DNA from: Williamsia sp. 1138
Lineage (GTDB): Bacteria; Actinomycetota; Actinomycetes; Mycobacteriales; Mycobacteriaceae
Reading direction: 5' to 3'
NCBI RefSeq assembly: GCF_002095435.2
Contig: NZ_MJEJ02000053.1
Coordinates: 62,001 to 126,000, forward strand
DNA: 64,000 nucleotides
Positions 44,026 to 52,370 of the stretch are shown here, one piece after another. Position numbers and translations under genes: made by a program. The notes under the pieces are model-generated. The model did no database searches and was not told the DNA's origin. It saw nothing but the letters and a program-made list of their open reading frames with translations. The first letter of the stretch is position 1; every line of letters starts with the position of its first letter.

Positions 44026-45225
44026 TCAGGTGGTCGAGAACCCGAGATAGTCCGTGTGCACCTTGGGGGGATGGGCCCGGATCGCGTCTTCGTTGGGCGT
44101 GATACCCCATCCCGGAGCGTCGGGTACGACGAGCGCTGACTCGACGATCTGGGGTGCCGAGTCGAACAGTTCGTCGTCCCACGGAAGTCGATCGACGTCG
44201 TGCTCCATTATTCGCAGGTTCGGGACGGCGGCCGCGAAATGCACATTGGTCATCGTTGCGAGGTGGCTGTAAAAATTGTGCGGCGCGATGTTCACGTCGT
44301 GAGCCTCGGCTGTTGCGGCGATCTTCATCGCTTGCCAGGTCCCATTCCAGATGGCATCGACAATGCCCACGTCGACCGACTGGGCCCGAAAGTAGGGGTT
44401 GAACTGGCGAACTCCGAACAACGTCTCCAGCGAAGCGATCGGCTGTTTGGAGTGCTGGCGGATGTATGCGAGGGCCTCAGGATTATGTAGGTCGAGTTCG
44501 ACCCAGAAGAGGTCGAAACCATCAAGTGCGCGCAGCAGTTTGAGGAATCCTTCGGTCCGGGCGTTGAAGTTCAGATCGAGCAGAATGTCTACGCCCTCGC
44601 CTACGCCGTCGCGCAGTGCTTCCATGTGTGCCACAACACTCGCAATGAGTGTGCGGTCGACGTTTAGCCCCGGCTCGAAGGGTGCTCCGAAGCCGGCCAT
44701 CCATGCTCGCGCACCGCTGGGTTGGTGAACGAACATGTTGGTCTTGACCGCGGTGAACCCACGCTCGCGAGCTTCGATGCCTGCTTCTCGTACGCCGTTG
44801 AGGTCGCGGATCGCCGGCGGGTAGTACTGGGGGTGATTGATTCGCCAACTGGCGCAGTGCGACCAATATATCGGGACGCGATCGCGAACTTTCCCGCCCA
44901 GGAGTTCATAGACCGGTACTCCAAGGGCCTTGGCTTTGATATCGAGCAACGCGTTCTCGATGGCGCCGAATGCTTCCGCGGTCAGCCCGTGTGGCGCTGG
45001 GCGTGCAGTAGACGCGAGCGTCACATAGTGCAGTTCGTGACTGAAAGCATCTCGACCAATCAGTCGCCGGCCGTACTGCTCGATGACCTCTGCCAGTCCG
45101 GGAGGGCCGAACGCTTCGTCGAACTCAGCCCACCCGGTGATGCCCTCGTCTGTGGCGATTTTCAGGAAGTGGTAGTTGCGCCACCCTGCGTCGCAGGCGA
45201 GGGTCTCGATCGACGTGATCTTCAT
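44026..45225 (-). CDS. Mandelate racemase/muconate lactonizing enzyme-family protein
   Basis: 399 residues, enolase superfamily. Capping domain followed by barrel with candidate acid/base GFTAVKTNMF, metal ligands in ILLDLNFN, FWVELDLHNPEAL and IASLETLFG, and a C-terminal NIAPHNFYSH. Such enzymes abstract the alpha-proton of a carboxylate and mostly dehydrate or racemise acid sugars and related hydroxy-acids; the substrate is not deducible. ATG at 45225 has GGAAGG five bases upstream; longer frames add unconserved residues. Transcribed toward the alcohol dehydrogenase gene, divergent from the aldehyde dehydrogenase. Confidence 0.87.
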   Translation of the reverse strand: MKITSIETLACDAGWRNYHFLKIATDEGITGWAEFDEAFGPPGLAEVIEQYGRRLIGRDAFSHELHYVTLASTARPAPHGLTAEAFGAIENALLDIKAKALGVPVYELLGGKVRDRVPIYWSHCASWRINHPQYYPPAIRDLNGVREAGIEARERGFTAVKTNMFVHQPSGARAWMAGFGAPFEPGLNVDRTLIASVVAHMEALRDGVGEGVDILLDLNFNARTEGFLKLLRALDGFDLFWVELDLHNPEALAYIRQHSKQPIASLETLFGVRQFNPYFRAQSVDVGIVDAIWNGTWQAMKIAATAEAHDVNIAPHNFYSHLATMTNVHFAAAVPNLRIMEHDVDRLPWDDELFDSAPQIVESALVVPDAPGWGITPNEDAIRAHPPKVHTDYLGFSTT

Positions 45226-45351
45226 ATTGCCTTCCATGTGTTCGCTTACAGGCCGCACTGTTCGATGCGTCGTAGAGGTGTCTGCGGAGTCTGCCGCGTT
45301 GTGATCAGCCCACTGTGTTGACGCAGTGCTGCAGGTCACTCTAAGCTCATT

Positions 45352-45364
45352 GTTAATCCTTGAC
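45352..45364. promoter_or_regulatory. GntR operator candidate, site 3
   Basis: GTTAA-TCC-TTGAC in the divergent promoter between the enolase-superfamily gene and the aldehyde dehydrogenase. One arm base differs from site 1. It lies inside a wider inverted repeat ATTGT-N9-ACAAT (45349-45367). Confidence 0.5.
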
Positions 45365-45403
45365 AATACGGAGCCTGTCCGAGGAAGGACGACGGAGGAA
45401 ATG

Positions 45404-46828
45404 ATGAATATCGATCGCTCGCTCTACATCGACGGCACATGGACCGGTCCGCTGGCTGGCTCGCCCATCGAGGTCAGCAACCCCGCGGACGGATCGGTAT
45501 GCGCCACCGTGTCGATGGGTGATGCCGCCGACGTCGACCGCGCAGTGCAGGCCGCTCGCAATGCGTTCGAGACGTACGGTCGCAGCAGCGTGGATGACCG
45601 TGTCGCGCTCCTCGAGGCGGTCATCGACTCGTATCGCAAGTACGGGGAGGAATTGGCGACCACGTTGAGCATGGAGATGGGGGCGCCGGTGATGCTCGCC
45701 CGCGAGGCGCACGTTCCTTCCGGTCTAGGCCACTTCACGGCGACTGTGGAGGCTCTCAAGCAGTTTGCATTCGACGAGCGCATCGGCACGACCCGCGTGG
45801 TACACGAACCTATCGGTGTGTGCGGCCTGATTACCCCATGGAATTGGCCGTTGAATCAGATCGCGGCGAAGGTCGCCCCGGCATTAGCCGCCGGATGCAC
45901 GATGGTGTTGAAACCTTCAGAGATCGCGCCTCTCAATGCGATCGTGTTCACCAAAGCGCTCGCTGCAGCCGGCGTGCCCGCGGGGGTGTTCAACTTGGTG
46001 AACGGCGATGGGCAGACGGTCGGGGCCGCGTTGTCGCGACATCCTGACGTGGCGATGATGTCGTTCACGGGCTCGACCCGCGCCGGCGTCGAGGTGGCAC
46101 GCACAAGCGCGAGTACGGTCAAGCGCGTTGCCCAGGAGCTCGGTGGAAAATCAGCAAGCATCGTCCTCGACGACGCCGACCTCGAGCACGTTGTCACCGG
46201 TGAAGTTCTTGCGATGTACCAGAACTCAGGACAGTCATGCAACGCCGGTTCACGACTCCTGGTCCCAGCGGAGTCTCTTTCCGACGTCGCGGCCATTGCC
46301 CGCAAGGCCACGGCCACTGTCGCGGTGGGCGACCCGAGTCATACAGCAACCCAGGTCGGCCCCGTCGTCTCTCAACAGCAGTTCGACAAAGTTCAAGACC
46401 TCATCGACTCGGCGATCAAAGAAGGGGCCCAGTTGGTGGTAGGAGGCCTGGGCCGCCCGGAGGGCATGGACAGGGGCTACTACGTGCAACCAACTGTATT
46501 TAGTCACGTGACACCTGAGATGCGGATCTGGCGCGAAGAAGTGTTCGGGCCGGTGTTGGTGGTGACGGGCTACACCGACCAGGATGCGGCTATCGCGATG
46601 AGCAACGACTCCGAGTACGGGCTGTCCGGAAAAGTATTCTCCGACAACGAGGACAGAGCCCTCGAGGTCGCCCGCCGGCTCCGCACCGGGATGGTCCACA
46701 TCAACGGCGCACCACTGGACAACCGCGCACCGTTCGGCGGCTACAAGCAGTCCGGAAACGGCCGTGAGTTCGGCGCACACGGACTCCGAGAGTTCCTCGA
46801 GACGAAATCCGTTTACATGCACGCATGA
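45404..46828 (+). CDS. Aldehyde dehydrogenase
   Basis: 474 residues, NAD(P)-dependent ALDH superfamily: PWNWPLNQ (oxyanion Asn147), FTGSTRAG, ELGGKSA (general base Glu245) and GQSCNAGSR (nucleophile Cys279). Oxidises an aldehyde to a carboxylate, probably the product of the NDMA-type alcohol dehydrogenase. Two adjacent ATGs follow GGAGG; the second (45404) has the better spacing. Ninety-seven bases before pyruvate carboxylase on the same strand. Confidence 0.92.
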   Translation: MNIDRSLYIDGTWTGPLAGSPIEVSNPADGSVCATVSMGDAADVDRAVQAARNAFETYGRSSVDDRVALLEAVIDSYRKYGEELATTLSMEMGAPVMLAREAHVPSGLGHFTATVEALKQFAFDERIGTTRVVHEPIGVCGLITPWNWPLNQIAAKVAPALAAGCTMVLKPSEIAPLNAIVFTKALAAAGVPAGVFNLVNGDGQTVGAALSRHPDVAMMSFTGSTRAGVEVARTSASTVKRVAQELGGKSASIVLDDADLEHVVTGEVLAMYQNSGQSCNAGSRLLVPAESLSDVAAIARKATATVAVGDPSHTATQVGPVVSQQQFDKVQDLIDSAIKEGAQLVVGGLGRPEGMDRGYYVQPTVFSHVTPEMRIWREEVFGPVLVVTGYTDQDAAIAMSNDSEYGLSGKVFSDNEDRALEVARRLRTGMVHINGAPLDNRAPFGGYKQSGNGREFGAHGLREFLETKSVYMHA

Positions 46829-46925
46829 GAGCAAACGACACGGCCGTCCCGGCGCGCGACCCTACCCGAGAGCGTTCGTGACTACCGAACAGCGGCGACA
46901 CCGCTGAAAGAAGGGATGACAGCGG

Positions 46926-49900
46926 GTGTTCAACAAAGTGTTGGTGGCTAATCGTGGTGAGATCGCGATTCGTGCGTTTCGTGCGGCGTATGAGTTGGGT
47001 GCGGGGACGGTGGCGGTGTTTCCGTATGAGGACCGTAATTCTGTTCATCGGTTGAAAGCTGATGAGGCGTATCAGATCGGGGAGCCGGGTCATCCGGTGC
47101 GGACGTATTTGTCGGTGCCTGAGATCATCGCCGCCGCGCAGCGTGCGGGTGCTGATGCGATCTATCCGGGGTACGGCTTTTTGTCGGAGAACCCTGATCT
47201 GGCGGCGGCGTGCGCGGAGGCGGGGATCGTCTTTGTGGGTCCGTCGGCGGAGATTTTGGAGTTGACGGGTAACAAGGCGCGGGCGATCGCTGCGGCGAAG
47301 GCGGCGGGTCTGCCGGTGTTGGCCTCGAGCGAGGCGTCGTCGGATGTGGATGCGTTGATGGCTGCGGCGCAGGCGATGACGTTCCCGGTGTTCGTGAAGG
47401 CGATTGCAGGTGGTGGTGGCCGTGGGATGCGGCGGGTGGAGACCATCGAGGGTTTGCGGGAGGCGATCGAGGCCGCGGCGCGGGAGGCGGATTCGGCGTT
47501 TGGTGATCCGTCGGTGTTCTTGGAGCAGGCGGTGATCGAGCCGCGGCATATCGAGGTGCAGATCCTGGCCGATCAGCACGGCAATGTGATGCATTTGTTC
47601 GAGCGGGATTGTTCGGTGCAGCGTCGTCATCAGAAGGTCATCGAGTTGGCTCCGGCACCCAATTTGCCGCCGGGGTTGCGGGAGAAGATCTGCGCTGATG
47701 CCGTCGCGTTCGCCCGCAAGATCGGATATTCGTGTGCCGGGACGGTCGAGTTCCTCGTCGACCGTGAGGGCCAGCATGTGTTCATCGAGATGAACCCGCG
47801 TATCCAGGTCGAGCACACGGTGACCGAGGAGATCACCGATGTGGATCTGGTGCAGTCGCAGATGCGCATTGCCTCCGGAGAATCACTCGAGGATTTGGGG
47901 TTGTCGCAGGAGGCGGTGCAGATCCGTGGTGCGGCGTTGCAGTGCCGGATCACCACCGAAGACCCGACGAATGGGTTCCGCCCCGATACGGGCCGGATCA
48001 CCGCGTACCGCACCCCGGGCGGTGCGGGAGTGCGCCTCGATGGTGGCGCCACCCTGGGTGCTGAGGTCAGTGCGCATTTCGATTCGATGCTGGTCAAACT
48101 CACGTGCCGTGGGCGTGATTTCGAGACCGCGGTAGCACGAGCACGGCGGGCGGTGGCCGAGTTCCGGATCCGCGGGGTGGCCACCAACATCCCGTTCCTG
48201 CAAGCGGTCTTGGATGATCCCGATTTCCGCGAAGGCCGGGTCACCACCTCGTTCATCGAAGAACGCCCACAACTACTGACCTCACGGGTGTCGGCGGACC
48301 GCGGCACCAGGATTTTGAACTATTTGGCGGATGTGACGGTCAACAAGCCGCACGGGGAGCGCCCGGCGACGGTGTATCCGCGCGACAAGCTCCCTGAGAT
48401 TGACGCCTCGTTGCTGTCGTCGCCGCCCGATGGGTCCCGGCAGCGGCTGTTGAAACTCGGCCCCGCCGGGTTTGCTGCGGATCTGCGGGCATCGACAGCG
48501 TTGGGCGTCACCGACACCACATTCCGTGATGCTCATCAGTCGTTGCTGGCGACGCGGGTGCGGACCAGCGGTTTGGTCGCGGTGGCGCCGTATGTGGCCG
48601 CGCTGACGCCGCAACTGTTGTCGGTCGAGTGCTGGGGCGGCGCCACCTACGATGTCGCACTGCGGTTCCTGAAGGAAGACCCGTGGGAGCGCCTGGCCGA
48701 GCTGCGCGAGGCGATGCCGAACATCAACCTGCAGATGCTGCTCCGCGGCCGCAACACGGTCGGCTACACCCCCTACCCGGAATCGGTCACGACCGCGTTC
48801 GTGAAGGAAGCTGCGGCGACCGGTATCGATATCTTCCGGATCTTCGACGCCCTCAACAACGTTGATCAGATGCGGCCGGCGATCGACGCGGTGAACGAGA
48901 CCGGCACCACCATCGCCGAAGTCGCCCTCTCGTACACGGGGGATCTGTCGAATCCCGGCGAGGATCTCTACACCCTCGATTACTACCTGCGGTTGGCCGA
49001 GCAGATCGCCGAGGCGGGCGCACACATTCTGGCGATCAAAGACATGGCCGGCTTGCTGCGGCCGCAGGCGGCGTCGATCCTGGTGTCGGCGTTGCGGAGC
49101 CGGTTTGACCTGCCGGTGCATGTGCACACCCACGACACCCCCGGCGGGCAGCTCGCGACCTATTTGGCGGCCTGGACCGCCGGGGCCGATGCTGTTGACG
49201 GCGCCAGTGCGGCGATGGCCGGCACCACATCGCAGCCGGCGTTGTCGGCGATCGTGGCGGCGACCGCGCACACCGACTACGACACCGGCCTGGACCTCGC
49301 ATCGGTGTGCGACATCGAGCCCTATTGGGAAGCGCAGCGCAAGGTGTACGCGCCGTTCGAGTCCGGCCTCCCCGCCCCGACGGGGCGGGTGTACACCCAC
49401 GAGATCCCCGGTGGGCAGCTGTCGAACCTGCGCCAGCAAGCCATCGGGTTGGGGTTGGGGGACCGGTTCGAAGACGTCGAAGGCGCGTACGCCGACGCCG
49501 ACCGGATGCTCGGACGGTTGATCAAGGTCACCCCGTCGTCGAAGGTCGTCGGCGACCTCGCCCTCACCCTGGTCGGGCGCGGGGTCTCGGCCGACGAGTT
49601 CGCCACCGATCCCACCGCCTATGACATCCCCGATTCGGTGATCGGGTTCCTGCGTGGAGAACTCGGCGATCCGGCCGGTGGTTGGCCCGAACCCCTGCGC
49701 ACCCGTGCGTTGGAAGGAAGAGCGGAACCCAAACCTGTGGTGGAGCTGTCAGATGAAGACACCGAGCAGTTGGAATCGCCTGAGGAGAAGGTGCGGCGGG
49801 CGGCATTAAATCGGTTGCTGTTCCCGGGACCCACCAAAGAGTACGAAGAACACCAGAAGGCCTACGGCGACACCTCCAGGTTGTCGGCGAATCAGTTCTT

Positions 49901-50318
49901 CTACGGCCTGCGCTACGGCGACGAGCACCGCGTGGAACTCGAACCCGGTGTGGAGTTGTTGATCGGGTTGGAGGCGATCAGCGAACCCGACAAGCGGGGG
50001 ATGCGCACAGTCATGTGCATTCTCAACGGACAACTGCGCCCGGTCCAGGTCCGGGACCGGTCCTTGGATGTCACCGACACCGCTGCCGAAAAAGCTGTGG
50101 CAGGTAACCCCAAACACATCGCCGCACCCTTCGGAGGCGTCGTGACCATCGTCGTCGAACCCGGTGAAACCCTCGCCGCCGGCGCCGCCATCGGCTCCAT
50201 CGAAGCCATGAAAATGGAAGCCGCCATCACCGCACCCCAAGGCGGCACCATCAAACGCGTCGCCATTTCCTCGGTCACCAGCGTCGAAGGCGGCGACCTC
50301 CTCATCGAACTGGAGTGA
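46926..50318 (+). CDS. pyc: Pyruvate carboxylase
   Basis: 1130 residues, a complete single-chain pyruvate carboxylase: ATP-grasp biotin carboxylase (1-450; VFVKAIAGGGGRGMR, FIEMNPRIQVEHTVTE), carboxyltransferase barrel (about 515-780; TTFRDAHQSLLATRVRT, DMAGLLRPQ, HTHDTPGG), allosteric/PYC_OADA region, and biotinyl domain with EAMKMEA (Lys1096). It makes oxaloacetate from pyruvate. GTG start with AAGGG 10 bases upstream. Here it follows an aldehyde dehydrogenase in an accessory block instead of a housekeeping context, so it may be a second copy for growth on C2-C3 or gluconeogenic substrates. Confidence 0.96.
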   Translation: MFNKVLVANRGEIAIRAFRAAYELGAGTVAVFPYEDRNSVHRLKADEAYQIGEPGHPVRTYLSVPEIIAAAQRAGADAIYPGYGFLSENPDLAAACAEAGIVFVGPSAEILELTGNKARAIAAAKAAGLPVLASSEASSDVDALMAAAQAMTFPVFVKAIAGGGGRGMRRVETIEGLREAIEAAAREADSAFGDPSVFLEQAVIEPRHIEVQILADQHGNVMHLFERDCSVQRRHQKVIELAPAPNLPPGLREKICADAVAFARKIGYSCAGTVEFLVDREGQHVFIEMNPRIQVEHTVTEEITDVDLVQSQMRIASGESLEDLGLSQEAVQIRGAALQCRITTEDPTNGFRPDTGRITAYRTPGGAGVRLDGGATLGAEVSAHFDSMLVKLTCRGRDFETAVARARRAVAEFRIRGVATNIPFLQAVLDDPDFREGRVTTSFIEERPQLLTSRVSADRGTRILNYLADVTVNKPHGERPATVYPRDKLPEIDASLLSSPPDGSRQRLLKLGPAGFAADLRASTALGVTDTTFRDAHQSLLATRVRTSGLVAVAPYVAALTPQLLSVECWGGATYDVALRFLKEDPWERLAELREAMPNINLQMLLRGRNTVGYTPYPESVTTAFVKEAAATGIDIFRIFDALNNVDQMRPAIDAVNETGTTIAEVALSYTGDLSNPGEDLYTLDYYLRLAEQIAEAGAHILAIKDMAGLLRPQAASILVSALRSRFDLPVHVHTHDTPGGQLATYLAAWTAGADAVDGASAAMAGTTSQPALSAIVAATAHTDYDTGLDLASVCDIEPYWEAQRKVYAPFESGLPAPTGRVYTHEIPGGQLSNLRQQAIGLGLGDRFEDVEGAYADADRMLGRLIKVTPSSKVVGDLALTLVGRGVSADEFATDPTAYDIPDSVIGFLRGELGDPAGGWPEPLRTRALEGRAEPKPVVELSDEDTEQLESPEEKVRRAALNRLLFPGPTKEYEEHQKAYGDTSRLSANQFFYGLRYGDEHRVELEPGVELLIGLEAISEPDKRGMRTVMCILNGQLRPVQVRDRSLDVTDTAAEKAVAGNPKHIAAPFGGVVTIVVEPGETLAAGAAIGSIEAMKMEAAITAPQGGTIKRVAISSVTSVEGGDLLIELE

Positions 50319-50356
50319 TGACGACCATAGAAGAAATCGAAAGGTTCTACGGTTAA
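50318..50356 (+). CDS. Twelve-codon coupling ORF
   Basis: ATG overlaps the pyc TGA (ATGA) and its TAA overlaps the ATG of the DUF3263 gene (TAATG). It encodes MTTIEEIERFYG. Its AAAGG (inside the ORF) also serves as the ribosome site of the next gene. Either a leader for translational coupling or the remnant of a longer gene. Confidence 0.35.
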   Translation: MTTIEEIERFYG

Positions 50357-50637
50357 TGAGTACAGAGGAACTCACAGAAGCAGATTCGCCAGAGACACGC
50401 AGGGTGTTGGAGTTCGCTCGACGCTGGTATCACTACGGAGGAGGTCTCGCCGAGGATATCTGGGTGGAGTTTGGAGTTCGCGAACATGTCTTCTTCGCGC
50501 GTGTGGCGAAGCTGCTTGCAGCGGAGAGGACAGACTTGCCCCCTGATGAAGCGGCTCTCGTCGAAGCCGTAGCCCATAAACGTCTGACGCGAGCGGCGAC
50601 ACAAACGCGACCGCAGACCAAATTGCAGAACTTTTAA
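50356..50637 (+). CDS. DUF3263-like small protein
   Basis: 93 residues, mostly helical: RRVLEFARRWYHYGGGLAED then VREHVFFARVAKLLA. The pattern of an aromatic-rich helix followed by a helix-turn-helix-like segment fits the actinobacterial DUF3263 family, small proteins of unknown role that may bind DNA. AAAGG lies upstream of the ATG. Its last 17 codons overlap, in another frame, the decayed MmyB-type sequence that follows, so its C-terminus may have been altered by a junction. Confidence 0.6.
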   Translation: MSTEELTEADSPETRRVLEFARRWYHYGGGLAEDIWVEFGVREHVFFARVAKLLAAERTDLPPDEAALVEAVAHKRLTRAATQTRPQTKLQNF

Positions 50638-51105
50638 CGCGGAGAGAGGCTAGGGCTCGTGGCGCAGCGTTCTATTCACCGGTCATCGGTGATGGTGGGC
50701 GTGTACCCAACCTCGCCCGATTCCAGTTCCTCGACCCGGCCTCGAAAGACTTCTACCCCGACTGGGATCTGTTCGCCGAAATGTGTGTCTCGATCATGCG
50801 GGCCGAGGCCGGCCGGGATCCCTACGACAAGGGTCTGCAGGATCTGGTCGGTGAACTATCCACGCGCAGCGACGTATTCCGGACCTTGTGGGGTGCGCAC
50901 AACGTGCGCACCCCACGGGTCGGGTACCAAACGTTTCAACCACCCCGTTGTCGGCGAGGTGAGCCTGGCGTACGAGGAACTCGTGATCACCGCCGATCCC
51001 GGGTCGATCATGATGGTCTACACCGCAGAACCGGGCTCGCCGAGCGCTGAGCGACTGAGGCTGCTCGGCTCGTGGGCTGCCGAACGAAGCGACGTCCAGT
51101 CCTGA
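50586..51105 (+). pseudogene. MmyB-type (XRE) regulator remnant, no HTH, one frameshift
   Basis: Two consecutive frames together read the MmyB-like ligand-binding domain: FQFLDPASKDFYPDWDLFAE and LVGELSTRSDVFRTLWGAHN in the first, then KRFNHPVVGEVSLAYEELVI and VYTAEPGSPSAERLRLLGSW in the second. The switch is in the CCCC run at 50911-50914; removing one C gives an uninterrupted, family-like NVRTHGSGTKRF. The N-terminal XRE helix-turn-helix is missing. The 5' border of the remnant is uncertain. Decayed regulator, or a headless gene with a sequencing error in the homopolymer. Confidence 0.75.
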
Positions 51106-51139
51106 AACACCAAAACCCACGTCGAAGGAGAGCTTGATC

Positions 51140-51565
51140 ATGCAGATCGTTCGCAGTTCCATCCAGACCGCCAAGGGCCCCCAGGACTGGTTCACCGGGG
51201 ATGTCTACATCGACGTCGTCGCCGCTGCGCCATCTCCGTCGCGGGTGTCGGCCAACCTGGTGCACTTCATGCCCGGTGCCCGGACACACTGGCACCGCCA
51301 CGCACTCGGTCAAACCGTCTTCGTGACCGAGGGAGTGGGGCTGTGTCAGCGCCGTGGCGGACCGATCGAGGTCATCCGCCCCGGCGATCGAGTCCTATTC
51401 GAAGCCGACGAAGAACACTGGCACGGAGCCGCACCCGACCGTCTCATAGTTCATCTGGCCATCAACGAAGCCGACGACGACCACGACGCGGCCGAATGGC
51501 TTTCGCCGGTCACCGACGAAGAGTACGGCCTTGCGAGCAAAGACCATTCCTGCGTCACTAGCTGA
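51140..51565 (+). CDS. Cupin-domain protein
   Basis: 141 residues. Single cupin barrel with metal motif 1 around THWHRHALGQTVFVTEG (two His, a further His and Glu region) and motif 2 around DEEHWHGAAPDRL. Resembles small manganese/iron cupins annotated as carboxymuconolactone- or quercetinase-like proteins; members near MmyB-type regulators are common in actinobacteria. AAGGAG nine bases upstream of the ATG at 51140; a TTG six bases earlier is less likely. Function unknown; dioxygenase or detoxification role possible. Confidence 0.85.
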   Translation: MQIVRSSIQTAKGPQDWFTGDVYIDVVAAAPSPSRVSANLVHFMPGARTHWHRHALGQTVFVTEGVGLCQRRGGPIEVIRPGDRVLFEADEEHWHGAAPDRLIVHLAINEADDDHDAAEWLSPVTDEEYGLASKDHSCVTS

Positions 51566-51705
51566 CATGCCGACAGGCCGCCGTGGAACTGGAACTCCAG
51601 AGTTCGTTCGTGGCACTCGGCTGAATGAGCAATACGCCGGACGCCGCAGTTCCGACACTGACGAATGGCTCGACGAACGTCTAGCCCATCTGCCACTATC
51701 CGTGG

Positions 51706-52036
51706 TTGCAGGCCCGGCGGAGGTTCAGGGCTTGGTTGGCGGGTCAGAATCTACTAGGAAACTGCCCGAACACCGCCAACAGCATTTCGTCACTGGTTAC
51801 GAATTGGGGTGCGTCACAGACGGTTACGCCGATAATTAAGATTACGTCAGCTCAAGGCTCTGGCCTTGACTTGAGCATCGGCCGCGCTTGTGGATGGCAA
51901 CGCGGTCGGGACTTCACAAATCATCACCCCGGTGACTGGTGCGGGTCAGGCTGTCGGCCAGGTGTCACTGATCCAAGTGCCTTGCCTTCCGATGGGCGTC
52001 GTAATTAAGAGCTTGAACCTCATCTCGCGCAGTTGA
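51706..52036 (+). pseudogene. Frameshifted remnant of an unknown beta-rich protein
   Basis: Plus-strand frame 1 reads CPNTANSISSLVTNWGASQT and TPIIKITSAQGSGLDLSIG; from about 51883 frame 2 continues ALVDGNAVGTSQIITPVTGA and GQVSLIQVPCLPMGVVIKSL to a stop at 52036. Removing one base in the GGCC near 51880-51883 joins them without a break. Two internal repeats (QTVTPIIKITSAQGSG and TSQIITPVTGAGQAVG) suggest a repeated beta unit. No start codon or signal peptide was found, so the 5' end is missing. Family not recognised. Confidence 0.5.
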
Positions 52037-52370
52037 TGACCACGGGGTGGTACATCGGAACCTGCCACCCTAGGGATCCGTGCGGAGGCAGGTTCCACTA
52101 TGGCCGTCACAACAGTCGAGAATTGGGTCAAATCGTCGAAGCTGTCCGATACAAATGTCACTGCGCGACATCAGATATCGGGGACCCGCCGGGCCGGCAC
52201 TGTCGACTGCTGTCACTAGTCGCAGATCGTCTGTCACCCGACAGCGCTCCACATCGGCGGCGGGGCCGGGTGACAACCTTGTTGAGACCTTGAAACGCTA
52301 CGCTGGGGAGAAGGTCGAGCGGTGGTGTTGCTCGCGTCAAACCGTAAGAAAGTGACTCTCCCGGTGGGGC
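52037..52370. other. 334-bp intergenic region with a strong hairpin
   Basis: Holds the perfect inverted repeat at 52057-52096 and otherwise no supported gene on either strand. Short open frames here have no ribosome sites and unusual composition. It is the convergent gap between the remnant and the amide hydrolase gene. Confidence 0.5.
52057..52096. terminator. Hairpin terminator candidate
   Basis: GGAACCTGCC / GGCAGGTTCC, perfect 10-bp stem with a 20-nt loop, 20 bases after the remnant's stop and downstream of the converging amide hydrolase gene. Can work in both directions. No T-run. Confidence 0.55.

Noticed and set aside
46701-47816. 371-codon frame antisense to aldehyde dehydrogenase and pyc
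   Set aside because: Arg/His/Thr-rich shadow of the biotin carboxylase domain; no motif, and the sense strand is unambiguous.
48282-49439. 385-codon frame antisense to the pyruvate carboxylase carboxyltransferase domain
   Set aside because: Gly/Arg/Gln-rich mirror frame with no start signal.
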